Assembly (NCBI RefSeq): GCF_003573695.1
Contig: NC_039359.1
Span: forward strand, 156,480,210-156,544,209
Direction: 5' to 3'
DNA from: Papaver somniferum
Lineage: Eukaryota; Streptophyta; Magnoliopsida; Ranunculales; Papaveraceae
DNA length: 64,000 bases
Shown: piece after piece, positions 32,601-43,998 of the stretch
Numbering within the stretch: the first letter of the stretch is position 1
Layout: every line of letters begins with the position of its first letter
Position numbers and translations under genes: made by a program
Notes under the pieces: model-generated
The model's database searches: none
Told to the model about the DNA's origin: nothing
Seen by the model: the letters and a program-made list of their open reading frames with translations, nothing else

Positions 32601-33089
32601 TCCGCGACTCATCCGAACTTTATTTATTACCTAAAAATGCAGAATTAATTAATAAAAATATTTATTCTTGAAAACAATGAAAATACAGAATATGGGATAA
32701 AATGTAGAATTAATGCATAAAAGATGAGTTAAAATGCCAACAAAAGGGATAAATATATACAATATTTGGCACTCATCAATACTCCGATGTGCATTGTACA
32801 CATGTTTGTCCAGAGCATTCAAAATATGACCACGACACATGAAATCATCTTCCTGACGCTGCTTTCGTCTAGCCTTCAATTCCTCAGTGTCATTGTCAGT
32901 TGCAGCAGGAATTTCCTCCAATCCATCTTCAAGTATGTACCACAACTTGATGGTGATCAGGAAAAACTTCACAGTCTCTTGCCAACAGGTAAAACCTTCA
33001 CCATCAAAACGTTCCAATCGAGTAAAGGTTTGGTTCATCACTTGCAGAGATTGAGCAGTAGCATTCGAATTCGAAGATTCACCCTCCAT
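29609..33089 (-). pseudogene. Copia gag-only module g2, split by a solo LTR
   Basis: Residues 1-103 lie at 33089-32779 and residues 104-315 plus the LTR-derived tail at 30307-29609. The split falls at RSI|GTAKGLW, where a 2471-bp solo LTR was inserted with the target duplication ATACT. Otherwise it equals g1, with a few substitutions (for example CRLK to YRLK in the knuckle, which removes the last zinc-binding Cys). It is broken by the insertion. Confidence 0.9.
30308..32778 (-). mobile_element. Solo LTR of an Athila-type element
   Basis: 2471 bp, TGGCAGGCC…CACTCATCA, flanked by ATACT at 30303-30307 and 32779-32783. Its right 230 bases closely match the right end of the Athila LTRs at 3130-3362 and 13190-13422 (GCGTAATT-CTCCCGGCTTTTCACTAC, TTATTTATTACCTAAAAATGC, TATACAATATTTGGCACTC). 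The left and middle parts differ, so it is a related but distinct family. It contains a CAGCA-rich low-complexity stretch at 30780-31110; frames in it are not accepted as genes. No internal region or second LTR is present, so it formed by LTR-LTR recombination after insertion. Confidence 0.92.
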
Positions 33090-33114
33090 TGCCAGAAGAT
33101 ATTTGTCTAAAAAC

Positions 33115-33658
33115 TGTTGGAAAAAAATTGGGTTTCACAAAGGATGAATGAATCAGAGAAGAAAGTGTTGCACTCCAAAACTTTCAAGGCTTGTATAAAT
33201 TTCTTTTAGACAAATATTTCTACCCTCCCAATAACAATTGGCGATTACAACAGGTATGCGAAATATTGCATTCAGGATACAATGAAAGCCCTGCAACGAA
33301 AACTGAATTCAAGGTTTGTACCCCTTGATTCAATCAAGAACACACAAAGAGATTTCTGATTTCTGATGATGCTTTTTGAAACAGAGAAAACAGATTGATT
33401 TTTCTTATATGTTAAACGAAACTGGGAGAAGCTATTTATAAAGGGTTTTGCACCTGTTGGGAATAGGTTTTTATTCGCCAACAGGTTTCTATTCACGAAA
33501 CGTCAGGTTCCTTCATCAACAGACATCAATGGTGTCTTTTGGATTTGAAATTTTCGAACTGGCTTTTATCGGCCAAATAAAACCGTCAGTTCAACAGCCT
33601 GGGGGGCGATGCCCCCCAGGACCCCCCTTTGGTTAGCGGCGTTGAAAATATTCCAACA
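33115..33658 (-). repeat. Copia LTR5, both ends present, hairpins 1-2 deleted
   Basis: 544 bp. U3 passes from CAGTTCAACAGCC directly into hairpin 4, so hairpins 1 and 2 are missing. It serves as 3' LTR of F2 and 5' LTR of g2. The polypurine tract follows at 33659. Confidence 0.9.
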
Positions 33659-34288
33659 TTCTCCCCCTATTTTCAAAAACCATAAAACAAAGTCAAAACT
33701 TTTAAATCAGAGTGACTGCATCACCGAAGTGACTGCCTACGTACCCGAGTGGGATCAAGCCAACGTAGTTCAAGCACAATTGAGACTAAGCATCATCGTT
33801 GAAATCAACACATAAATGATAGGTATCTTTTGGATTTGAACCTTCACTTAGTGTAAGAAACTCAAAGCCTTATCGAGGTTCTATGGTGAAACCAGTCTTG
33901 AACCAAGTACCCCTTATGATAAAACCGGAGTCTCCACACATATTGATTTCATAAAATCATGTGTTCTGTAGCCAAGCACGTTAATGGCCATGTGCTTATA
34001 TCCTTGTTCACGAGTCTTCTTTAGAGAACGGTCTTCTTCTCTTAGGAAACGGCCTTATTTCCATACTCATATAGGTAAGTCTCGAAGGTGTTTCTGCGAT
34101 ACACCTTTTACTAATCATAGACTCATTAAGGATTTACATCCATCCTATTTTCTTGCAGAAACCAGCACTAATAAGAAATGGGAAGTTTTTATATTAGTGC
34201 TCCATAATCCACATCCATAACTTGTTGGTACCACATTGAACCTTGTTTATCCTTTTCAAAACATAGGTTGGGTTTCTGCTATGGGAGA

Positions 34289-37200
34289 TCAAACTTCCTT
34301 CACAGACCTTAGTCCCATTTCTTTCCTTTTTATTGAAACCACTGAACTTGGTAGACTTTTCGTAAATGGGTCTGCCAAATTTCTCTTTGATTCAATAAAG
34401 TTAACCGTAACTACTCCCCTCTTGAGTAGTTGCCTAACCATGTAGTGTCTAAGACTTGCATGTCTAGACTTTCCATTATAAGTCTTATTAGAGACATTAT
34501 AGATTGTACCTTGATTATCACAATTAATCAAGACCGCCGGAGTTGGCTTCTTCCAAAAAGGAATTTCCATAAGTAGGTTTCTAAGCCAATCTGCCTCCTT
34601 ACATGCATCAGTTAAAGCTATCAATTCTGACAACATTGTTGAATCAGAGATACAAGTCTGCTTCTTGGAACTCCAAGACACAGCAGCACCCCCTAATGTA
34701 AAAATCCATCCAGAAGTTGACTTGGAATTTGATTCTACATTGTTCCAGTTAGCATCGCTGTACCCCTCTAGTGCAGCGGGATAGCCTTGGTAATGCAAAC
34801 CAAAATTTATTGTTCCTTTCAAGTAAGCCATAACTCTTGAAACTGCTTTCCAGTGTTCATATCCTGGATTACTTGAGAAACGACATAATATTCCCACGGC
34901 TTGGGCTATGTCCGGTCTTGTGCAATGCATAGCGTACATAAGACTCCCAATAACACTAGAATACTCAAGTTGAGCATGAGTACGGCCGGTGTTCTTCATT
35001 AACTTGATAGTATGGTCTAAAGGAGTAGGTGCTGGATTGTCATCAAAGTGACCATATTTCTTGAGAAATTTCTCAATATAATGAGATTGAGTTAAAACCA
35101 ACTCATCTCCCTTTCTTAGGATCTTAATTCCCAAGATTACATCAGCCTCTCCTAAATCCTTCATATCAAAGTTAGAACTAAGAAACTTCTTTGTTTCTTC
35201 CACAACAGATATGTCAGACCCAAAGATTAACATATCATCAACATACAAACAGAGAATCACACAACCAGAACTATCGTGCTTACTATAGATACATTTGTCC
35301 GCATCATTCACCACAAAACCATATGACAAAACTACTTTATCAAACTTCTCATGCCATTGCATAGGGGCTTGCTTCAAACCATAGAGAGATTTCACTAACT
35401 TGCAAACTTTCTTCTCTTGGCCTGGTGATATGAAACCTTCAGGTTGTTCCATATATATCTCTTCTTCTAAATCCCCATTTAGAAAAGCAGTTTTGACATC
35501 CATTTGATGCACAACCAACTTATGAATAGAAGCAAGTGCAATCAAGCAACGAATGGATGAGATGCGGGCAACAGGAGCATATGTATCAAAGTAATCAATA
35601 CCATGTCTTTGTTTATAACCCTTGGCAACTAGCCTTGCCTTAAACTTATCAACTTCACCATCAGCTCTCAACTTTCTCTTGAATATCCATTTACTTCCTA
35701 TTGCTTTAGCACCAGGAGGTAAATTTACTAATACCCAAGTCCCGTTAGTCAAAAGCGAATGCTTTTCATCATTGATGGCTTCTTTCCAGAAATTTGCATC
35801 TCTAGAACTCATGGCTTCAGCATAAGTTTTAGGGTCATCATCAGTATGCATAACATACTGGTTAACACTAAGAATTCTACTCTTATTTGCCTCTACAAGG
35901 TAATAAATAAAGTTTGGATCAATCTTTTTCTCAATCCTTCCTCTCTTACTCCTTCTAGGTTCGATATCTTCAGTAGGCACTGAAATATCATTGTCATAAG
36001 TAGGAGAGGGATTTTCATCATTGTTATCAATCTCCATAGGTTCTAGATCAGGTAACAATGGATTCTCCATGGGTTGCATTTGAGAACTGTTCCTATTTAA
36101 GTTCTCAAAGAATTCCACATCTACAGATTCTATAATCTCAAAAGTGTCAAGGTTTATAAATCTGTAGGTGATACTATTAAGAGAGTATCCCACAAAAGCA
36201 CATTTATAAGCCCTGTTTCCCAACTTTGGTCTTTTGGGATCAGGCTTTCGAACATATGCTAAACAACCCCAGACTTTAAGTCTTCTCAAGTTTGGTTTCC
36301 TCTTAAACCACAACTCATAAGGAGAAACACTCTTCTTTTTCAAAGGAATTCTATTCAAAATATAACATGCAGACAACATAGCTTCACCCCACAAAGAATT
36401 AGGCAAACCAGAACTTATAAGCATGCAATTAACCATATCAATTAAAGTTCTATTTTTCCTTTCAGCCATACCATTTTGTTGAGGTGTGTAAGGTGCAGTA
36501 CGTTGATGAACTAAACCATGCTCTTGACAAAAGGAATTAAATTCAGTAGGAAAGTATTCACCACCACGATCAGAACGTAAAATCTTAATTTTGTGCTCTA
36601 ATTGTGTCTCTACTTCTGCTTTATAAATCCTAAATTTATCAAAGACTTCATCCTTAGATTTCATTAAATATGTATAAGCATATCTAGTACTATCTTCTAT
36701 AAAAGTGACATAATACTTATTTCCACCACGAGTGGCAGAACCATGCAAATCACCCACATCACTATGTACTAATTCAAGTAAGGAAGAATTTCGTACTACA
36801 GACTTATGGGAAATTCTAGTTATCTTTGCTTGCACACATATTTCACATTTAGAAGCATGATCAAAATTGCAATCAGAAATCAAGCCTAATCGATTCATGT
36901 TTCTAAGAGAACCATAATTCACATGCCCTAATCTACCATGCCATAAATTAACAGAGTCAACAATATAAGCAGAACCATTATTTATTAAATTAAGCTTAAT
37001 CATCCCATTAAAAGCATATCCTTGTCCAACAAACACACCATTTTTGGACAACACAAACTTATTAGACTCATAGGTCGTCTTGAATCCAGCCTTCATTACA
37101 AGGTCGCCGGAAACAAGGTTCTTCACGATGTCAGGGACATGTAAAACATTAGTAAGAGTCACAGTCTTTCCCGAAGTAAACGAGAGTTCAACAGTGCCTT

Positions 37201-38275
37201 TCCCAATAACTTTGCTGCGTTGACCGTTTGCGGAGACAACATCGTTTCCTTCTCCACTAACCGGTTCGTATGTCTTGTAAAGATTTCTATCCTTACAGAT
37301 ATGGATGGTTGCACCATTGTCGTACCACCATCCACCCCCAGTTTCAGCAACAGCATTGGCGGCTTGCACCACGATCACAAGTTTGTCATCGACCATATTT
37401 GCCTCCTTTTTCTGGTTCTGCTGTTGTTTCTTTTTGAGACGACAGTCACGAGCAAAATGGCCGGGTTTGTCACAGAAGTAGCAAGGGCCGACATCGCCCT
37501 TCTTCTTACTCTTCTTGTTGGGATGCTTCTTAAACTGAGTATCATTCTTAGGTTTCAAGGAATTCGGTGTTTTAGATTCTTCTACGCTATTCACCTTAGA
37601 ATGGTTTTCAGAATGTGGACTATCCTTAAGTTCTCGCTTACGAGAGTCCTCTTCTATGCGAAGATGACGTTGTAAGGCCTCTAAATCATAGTCAGTCTCA
37701 GCATGCTTAAGTTTCTTCTTATAACCATTCCAAGAAGGGGGGAGACGAGAAATAATAACCCCAACAACAAACGCAGAAACAAGATCAATTCCAGCATCCT
37801 TAAGATGATTAACTATGAGTAAAAGTTCACTGACCTGGGCAATGATTGACTTACTGTCAACCATCTTAAAATCCATGAAATTGCAAATCAGGAATTTCTT
37901 GTTGCTTGCTTCAGAAATCTTGTATTTGTTGTCAAGCGCAGTCCACAATCCCTTTGCAGTCCCAATACTCCGATGTGCATTGTACACATGTTTGTCCAGA
38001 GCATTCAAAATATGAACACGACACATGAAATCATCTTCCTGACGCTGCTTTCGTCTAGCCTTCAATTCCTCAGTGTCATTGTCAGTTGCAGCAGGAATTT
38101 CCTCCAATCCATCTTCAAGTATGTACCACAACTTGATGGTGATCAGGAAAAACTTCACAGTCTCTTGCCAACGGGTAAAACCTTCACCATCAAAACGTTC
38201 CAATCGAGTAAAGGTTTGGTTCATCACTTGCAGAGATTGAGCAGTAGCATTCGAATTCGAAGATTCACCCTCCAT
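34289..38275 (-). CDS. Copia gag-pol polyprotein F2, intact (1328 aa)
   Basis: Same length and domain order as F1, with no stop or frameshift. It keeps Ala930 in [10 protein letters not shown] and Trp in EADWLRNLL. It differs at scattered residues: R87V near the gag N-terminus, GAVGP to GDVGP before the zinc knuckle, YACNG to YAFNG, and DNQGTI in place of DNQATI in RNase H. Sense upstream is LTR6, with TATA, R and U5 retained; sense downstream are the UTR, polypurine tract and the complete LTR5. The RNA would thus carry R at both ends plus a complete U3, so this unit is a candidate for a competent element. Confidence 0.95.
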   Translation of the reverse strand: MEGESSNSNATAQSLQVMNQTFTRLERFDGEGFTRWQETVKFFLITIKLWYILEDGLEEIPAATDNDTEELKARRKQRQEDDFMCRVHILNALDKHVYNAHRSIGTAKGLWTALDNKYKISEASNKKFLICNFMDFKMVDSKSIIAQVSELLLIVNHLKDAGIDLVSAFVVGVIISRLPPSWNGYKKKLKHAETDYDLEALQRHLRIEEDSRKRELKDSPHSENHSKVNSVEESKTPNSLKPKNDTQFKKHPNKKSKKKGDVGPCYFCDKPGHFARDCRLKKKQQQNQKKEANMVDDKLVIVVQAANAVAETGGGWWYDNGATIHICKDRNLYKTYEPVSGEGNDVVSANGQRSKVIGKGTVELSFTSGKTVTLTNVLHVPDIVKNLVSGDLVMKAGFKTTYESNKFVLSKNGVFVGQGYAFNGMIKLNLINNGSAYIVDSVNLWHGRLGHVNYGSLRNMNRLGLISDCNFDHASKCEICVQAKITRISHKSVVRNSSLLELVHSDVGDLHGSATRGGNKYYVTFIEDSTRYAYTYLMKSKDEVFDKFRIYKAEVETQLEHKIKILRSDRGGEYFPTEFNSFCQEHGLVHQRTAPYTPQQNGMAERKNRTLIDMVNCMLISSGLPNSLWGEAMLSACYILNRIPLKKKSVSPYELWFKRKPNLRRLKVWGCLAYVRKPDPKRPKLGNRAYKCAFVGYSLNSITYRFINLDTFEIIESVDVEFFENLNRNSSQMQPMENPLLPDLEPMEIDNNDENPSPTYDNDISVPTEDIEPRRSKRGRIEKKIDPNFIYYLVEANKSRILSVNQYVMHTDDDPKTYAEAMSSRDANFWKEAINDEKHSLLTNGTWVLVNLPPGAKAIGSKWIFKRKLRADGEVDKFKARLVAKGYKQRHGIDYFDTYAPVARISSIRCLIALASIHKLVVHQMDVKTAFLNGDLEEEIYMEQPEGFISPGQEKKVCKLVKSLYGLKQAPMQWHEKFDKVVLSYGFVVNDADKCIYSKHDSSGCVILCLYVDDMLIFGSDISVVEETKKFLSSNFDMKDLGEADVILGIKILRKGDELVLTQSHYIEKFLKKYGHFDDNPAPTPLDHTIKLMKNTGRTHAQLEYSSVIGSLMYAMHCTRPDIAQAVGILCRFSSNPGYEHWKAVSRVMAYLKGTINFGLHYQGYPAALEGYSDANWNNVESNSKSTSGWIFTLGGAAVSWSSKKQTCISDSTMLSELIALTDACKEADWLRNLLMEIPFWKKPTPAVLINCDNQGTIYNVSNKTYNGKSRHASLRHYMVRQLLKRGVVTVNFIESKRNLADPFTKSLPSSVVSIKRKEMGLRSVKEV

Positions 38276-38300
38276 TGCCAGAAGATATTTGTCTAAAAAC

Positions 38301-38814
38301 TGTTGGAAAAAAATTTGGTTTCACAAAGGATGAATGAATCAGAGAAGAAAGTGTTGCACTCCAAAACTTTCAAGGCTTGTATAAATTTCTTTTAGACAAA
38401 TATTTCTACCCTCCCAATAACAATTGGCGATTACAACAGGTATGCGAAATATTGCCTTCAGGATACAATGAAAGCCCTGCAACGAAAAATTGAATTCAAG
38501 GTTTGTACCCCTTGATTCAATCAAGAACACACAAAGAGATTTCTGATTTCTGATGATGCTTTTTGAAATAGAGAAAACAGATTGATTTTTCTTATATGTT
38601 AAACGAAACTGGGAGAAGCTATTTATAAAGGGTTTTGCACCTGTTGGGAATAGGTTTTTATTCGCCAACAGGTTTCTATTCACGAAACGTCAGGTTCCTT
38701 CATCAACAGACATCAATGGTGTCTTTTGGATTCGAAATTTTCGAACAGGCTTTTATCGGCCAAATAAAACCGTCAGTTCAAAAAATTCTTCCGGGGGCGT
38801 TGCCCCCTTGAAAC
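38301..38814 (-). repeat. Copia LTR6, U3 end missing, fused to gag
   Basis: 5' LTR of F2. It has the same fusion to gag as LTR3, LTR4 and LTR10. R/U5 and the TATA region (sense CTTTATAAATAGC) are kept. Confidence 0.9.
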
Positions 38815-39757
38815 CACCCCCAGTTTCAGCAACAGCATTGGCGGCTTGCACCACGATCACAAGTTTGTCATCGACCATATTTGCCTCCTTTTTCTGGTTC
38901 TGATGTTGTTTCTTTTTGAGACGACAGTCACGAGCAAAATGGTCGGGTTTGTCACAGAAGTAGCAAGGGCCGACAGCGCCCTTCTTCTTACTCTTCTTGT
39001 TGGGATGCTTCTTAAACTGAGTATCATTCTTAGGTTTCAAGGAATTCGGTGTTTTAGATTCTTCTACGCTATTCACCTTAGAATGGTTTTCAGAATGTGG
39101 ACTATCCTTAAGTTCTCGCTTACGAGAGTCCTCTTCTATGCGAAGATGACGTTGTAAGGCCTCTAAATCATAGTCAGTCTCAGCATGCTTAAGTTTCTTC
39201 TTATAACCATTCCAAGAAGGGGGGAGACGAGAAATAATAACCCCAACAACAAATGCAGAAACAAGATCAATTCCAGCATCCTTAAGATGATTAACTATGA
39301 GTAAAAGTTCACTGACCTGGGCAATGATTGACTTACTGTCAACCATCTTAAAATCCATGAAATTGCAAATCAGGAATTTCTTGTTGCTTGCTTCAGAAAT
39401 CTTGTATTTGTTGTCAAGCGCAGTCCACAATCCCTTTGCAGTCCCAATACTCCGATGTGCATTGTACACATGTTTGTCCAGAGCATTCAAAATATGACCA
39501 CGACACATGAAATCATCTTCCTGACGCTGCTTTCGTCTAGCCTTCAATTCCTCAGTGTCATTGTCAGTTGCAGCAGGAATTTCCTCCAATCCATCTTCAA
39601 GTATGTACCACAACTTGATGGTGATCAGGAAAAACTTCACAGTCTCTTGCCAACGGGTAAAACCTTCACCATCAAAACGTTCCAATCGAGTAAAGGTTTG
39701 GTTCATCACTTGCAGAGATTGAGCAGTAGCATTCGAATTCGAAGATTCACCCTCCAT
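38753..39757 (-). CDS. Copia gag-only module g3 (334 aa, LTR-derived tail)
   Basis: Gag 1-315 plus the same 19-residue LTR-derived tail as g1. I take the ATG at 39757 (MEGESSN) as the start, by comparison with the other copies. The frame happens to stay open upstream into LTR7 because that LTR lost one A, so a longer N-terminus is possible but not conserved. The second Gly of the knuckle is changed (CDKPDHF), as in g4, which links these two modules. The zinc-binding residues are intact. Confidence 0.78.
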   Translation of the reverse strand: MEGESSNSNATAQSLQVMNQTFTRLERFDGEGFTRWQETVKFFLITIKLWYILEDGLEEIPAATDNDTEELKARRKQRQEDDFMCRGHILNALDKHVYNAHRSIGTAKGLWTALDNKYKISEASNKKFLICNFMDFKMVDSKSIIAQVSELLLIVNHLKDAGIDLVSAFVVGVIISRLPPSWNGYKKKLKHAETDYDLEALQRHLRIEEDSRKRELKDSPHSENHSKVNSVEESKTPNSLKPKNDTQFKKHPNKKSKKKGAVGPCYFCDKPDHFARDCRLKKKQHQNQKKEANMVDDKLVIVVQAANAVAETGGGFKGATPPEEFFELTVLFGR

Positions 39758-39782
39758 TGCCAGAAGATATTTGTCTAAAAAC

Positions 39783-40357
39783 TGTTGGAAAAAATTGGGT
39801 TTCACAAAGGATGAATGAATCAGAGAAGAAAGTGTTGCACTCCAAACTTTCAAGGCTTGTATAAATTTCTTTTAGACAAATATTTCTACCCTCCCAATAA
39901 CAATTGGCGATTACAACAGGTATGCGAAATATTGCCTTCAGGATACAATGAAAGCCCTGCAACGAAAACTGAATTCAAGGTTTGTACCCCTTGATTCAAT
40001 CAAGAACACACAAAGAGATTTCTGATTTCTGATGATGCTTTTTGAAACAGAGAAAACAGATTGATTTTTCTTATATGTTTAAACGAAACTGGGAGAAGCT
40101 ATTTATAAAGGGTTTTGCACCTGTTGGGAATAGGTTTTTATTCGCCAACAGGTTTCTATTCACGAAACGTCGGGTTCCTTCATCAACAGACATCAATGGT
40201 GTCTTTTGGATTCGAAATTTTCGAACAGGCTTTTATCGGCCAAATAAAACCGTCAGTTCAAAAAATTCTTCCGGGGGCGTTGCCCCCTTGAAACCCCCAC
40301 CAGGGGCGGTCTCCCCTGGACCCCCCTTTGGTAAGCGGTGTTGAAAATATTCCAACA
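39783..40357 (-). repeat. Copia LTR7, both ends present, hairpin 4 deleted
   Basis: 575 bp. It contains hairpins 1 and 2, then joins the terminal part directly (CCCCTGGACCCCCCTTTGGT). Two diagnostic changes, TATGTTTAAACG and ACGTCGGGTTCC, are shared only with LTR8, so the two derive from one ancestral copy. Confidence 0.9.
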
Positions 40358-41635
40358 TTCTCCCCCTATTTTCAAAAACCATAAAACAAAGTTAAAACTT
40401 TTAAATCAGAGTGACTGCATCACCGAAGTGACTGCCTACGTACCCGAGTGGGATCAAGCCAACGTAGTTCAAGCACAATTGAGACTAAGCATCATCGTTG
40501 AAATCAACACATAAATGATAGGTATCTTTTGGATTTGAACCTTCACTTAGTGTAAGAAACTCAAAGCCTTATCGAGGTTCTATGGTGAAACCAGTCCTGA
40601 ACCAAGTACCCCTTATGATAAAACCGGAGTCTCCACACATATTGATTTCATAAAATCATGTGTTCTGTAGCCAAGCACGTTAATGGCCATGTGCTTATAT
40701 CCTTGTTCATGAGTCTTCTTTAGAGAACGGTCTTCTTCTCTTAGGAAACGGCCTTATTTCCATACTCATATAGGTAAGTCTCGAAGGTGTTTATGCGATA
40801 CACCTTTTACTAATCATAGACTCATTAAGGATTTACATCCATCCTATTTTCTTGCAGAAACCAGCACTAATAAGAAATGGGAAGTTTTTATATTAGTGCT
40901 CCATAATCCACATCCATAACTTGTTGGTACCACATTGAACCTTGTTTATCCTTTTCAAAACATAGGTTGGGTTTCTGCTATGGGAGATCAAACTTCCTTC
41001 ACAGACCTTAGTCCCATTTCTTTCCTTTTTATTGAAACCACTGAACTTTTAAATCAGAGTGACTGCATCACCGAAGTGACTGCCTACGTACCCGAGTGGG
41101 ATCAAGCCAACGTAGTTCAAGCACAATTGAGACTAAGCATCATCGTTGAAATCAACACATAAATGATAGGTATCTTTTGGATTTGAACCTTCACTTAGTG
41201 TAAGAAACTCAAAGCCTTATCGAGGTTCTATGGTGAAACCAGTCTTGAACCAAGTACCCCTTATGATAAAACCGGAGTCTCCACACATATTGATTTCATA
41301 AAATCATGTGTTCTGTAGCCAAGCACGTTAATGTCCATGTGCTTATATCCTTGTTCATGAGTCTTCTTTAGAGAACGGTCTTCTTCTCTTAGGAAACGGC
41401 CTTATTTCCATACTCATATAGGTAAGTCTCGAAGGTGTTTCTGCGATACACCTTTTACTAATCATAGACTCATTAAGGATTTACATCCATCCTATTTTCT
41501 TGCAGAAACCAGCACTAATAAGAAATGGGAAGTTTTTATATTAGTGCTCCATAATCTACTTCCATAACTTGTTGGTACCACATTGAACCTTGTTTATCCT
41601 TTTCAAAACATAGGTTGGGTTTCTGCTATGGGAGA
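40358..41635 (-). repeat. Tandemly duplicated copia 3' UTR
   Basis: The UTR runs from the polypurine tract to pol-end sequence (ATTGAAACCACTGAAC at 41030-41045), then jumps back to UTR sequence (TTTTAAATCAGAGTGACTG) and runs through a second time. This gives about 640 duplicated bases. The junction uses the shared word AACTTTT / GAACTT. The conserved UTR hairpin is therefore present twice. Confidence 0.88.
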
Positions 41636-43397
41636 TCAAACTTCCTTCACAGACCTTAGTCCCATTTCTTTCCTTTTTATTGAAACCACTGAACTTGGTA
41701 GACTTTTCGTAAATGGGTCTGCCAAATTCCTCTTTGATTCAATAAAGTTAACCGTAACTACTCCCCTCTTGAGTAGTTGTCTAACCATGTAGTGTCTAAG
41801 ACTTGCATGTATAGACTTTCCATTATAAGTCTTATTAGAGACATTATAGATTGTAGCTTGATTATCACAATTAATCAAGACCTCCGGAGTTGGCTTCTTC
41901 CAAAAAGGAATCTCCATAAGTAGGTTTCTAAGCCAATCTGCCTCCTTACATGCATCAGTTAAAGCTATCAATTCTGACAACATTGTCGAATCATAAATAC
42001 AAGTCTGCTTCTTGGAACTCCAAGACACAGCAGCACCCCCTAATGTAAAAATCCATCCAGAAGTTGACTTGGAATTTGATTCTACATTGTTCCAGTTAGC
42101 ATCGCTGTACCCCTCTAGTGCAGCGGGATAGCCTTGGTAATGCAAACCAAAATTTATTGTTCCTTTCAAGTAAGCCATAACTCTTGAAACTGCTTTCCAG
42201 TGTTCATATCCTGGATTACTTGAGAAACGACATAATATTCCCACGGCTTGGGCTATGTCCGGTCTTGTGCAATGCATAGCGTACATAAGACTCCCAATAA
42301 CACTAGAATACTCAAGTTGAGCATGAGTACGGCCGGTGTTCTTCATTAACTTGATAGTATGGTCTAAAGGAGTAGGTGCTGGATTGTCATCAAAGTGACC
42401 ATATTTCTTGAGAAATTTCTCAATATAATGAGATTGAGTTAAAACCACCTCATCTCCCTTTCTTAGGATCTTAATTCCCAAGATTACATCAGCCTCTCCT
42501 AAATCCTTCATATCAAAGTTAGAACTAAGAAACTTCTTTGTTTCTTCCACAACAGATATGTCAGACCCAAAGATTAACATATCATCAACATACAAACAGA
42601 GAATCACACAACCAGAACTATCATGCTTACTATAGATACATTTGTCCGCATCATTCACCACAAAACCATATGACAAAACTACTTTATCAAACTTCTCATG
42701 CCATTGCATAGGGGCTTGCATAGGGGTTTTCAGAATGTGGACTATCCTTAAGTTCTCGCTTACGAGAGTCCTCTTCTATGCGAAGATGACGTTGTAAGGC
42801 CTCTAAATCATAGTCAGTCTCAGCATGCTTAAGTTTCTTCTTATAACCATTCCAAGAAGGGGGGAGACGAGAAATAATAACCCCAACAACAAACGCAGAA
42901 ACAAGATCAATTCCAGCATCCTTAAGTTGATTAACTATGAGTAAAAGTTCACTGACCTGGGCAATGATTGACTTACTGTCAACCATCTTAAAATCCATGA
43001 AATTGCAAATCAGGAATTTCTTGTTGCTTGCTTCAGAAATCTTGTATTTGTTGTCAAGCGCAGTCCACAATCCCTTTGCAGTCCCAATACTCCGATGTGC
43101 ATTGTACACATGTTTGTCCAGAGCATTCAAAATATGACCACGACACATGAAATCATCTTCCTGACGCTGCTTTCGTCTAGCCTTCAATTCCTCAGTGTCA
43201 TTGTCAGTTGCAGCAGGAATTTCCTCCAATCCATCTTCAAGTATGTACCACAACTTGATGGTGATCAGGAAAAACTTCACAGTCTCTTGCCAACGGGTAA
43301 AACCTTCACCATCAAAACGTTCCAATCGAGTAAAGGTTTGCTTCATCACTTGCAGAGATTGAGCAGTAGCATTCGAATTCGAAGATTCACCCTCCAT
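41636..43397 (-). pseudogene. Copia internally deleted unit D (gag N-terminus joined to RT/RNase H)
   Basis: Two in-family segments are joined. Gag residues 1-223 (43397 down to about 42725, ending SPHSEN) are followed by pol from [10 protein letters not shown] (residue 969) to the end. The junction contains a duplicated word (TTGCATAGGGG twice within 25 bases at 42706-42728), typical of slipped repair or template switching. The two parts are out of frame, giving a short tail after SEN and a stop. Protease, integrase and most of RT are missing. YVDD and RNase H are still open. Confidence 0.9.
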
Positions 43398-43423
43398 TGC
43401 CAGAAGATATTTGTCTAAAAAAC

Positions 43424-43998
43424 TGTTGGAAAAAAATTGGGTTTCACAAAGGATGAATGAATCAGAGAAGAAAGTGTTGCACTCCAAAACTTTCAAGGCT
43501 TGTATAAATTTCTTTTAGACAAATATTTCTACCCTCCCAATAACAATTGGCGATTACAACAGGTATGCGAAATATTGCCTTCAGGATACAATGAAAGCCC
43601 TGCAACGAAAACTGAATTCAAGGTTTGTACCCCTTGATTCAATCAAGAACACACAAAGAGATTTCTGATTTCTGATGATGCTTTTTGAAACAGAGAAAAC
43701 AGATTGATTTTTCTTATATGTTTAAACGAAACTGGGAGAAGCTATTTATAAAGGGTTTTGCACCTGTTGGGAATAGGTTTTTATTCGCCAACAGGTTTCT
43801 ATTCACGAAACGTCGGGTTCCTTCATCAACAGACATCAATGGTTTCTTTTGGATTCGAAATTTTCGAACAGGCTTTTATCGGCCAAATAAAACCGTCAGT
43901 TCAAAAAATTCTTCCGGGGGCGTTGCCCCCTTGAAACCCCCACCAGGGGCGGTCTCCCCTGGACCCCCACGACCTGACCTGTCAGGTCGACCACAGCC
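43424..43998 (-). repeat. Copia LTR8, outer U3 end lost
   Basis: It keeps R/U5, TATA and hairpins 1 and 2, and adds a palindromic motif (GACCTGACCTGTCAGGTC at 43971-43988) not seen complete elsewhere. It then runs into the polypurine tract of F3 without hairpin 4 and the terminal CCAACA. It shares diagnostic bases with LTR7. Confidence 0.88.
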
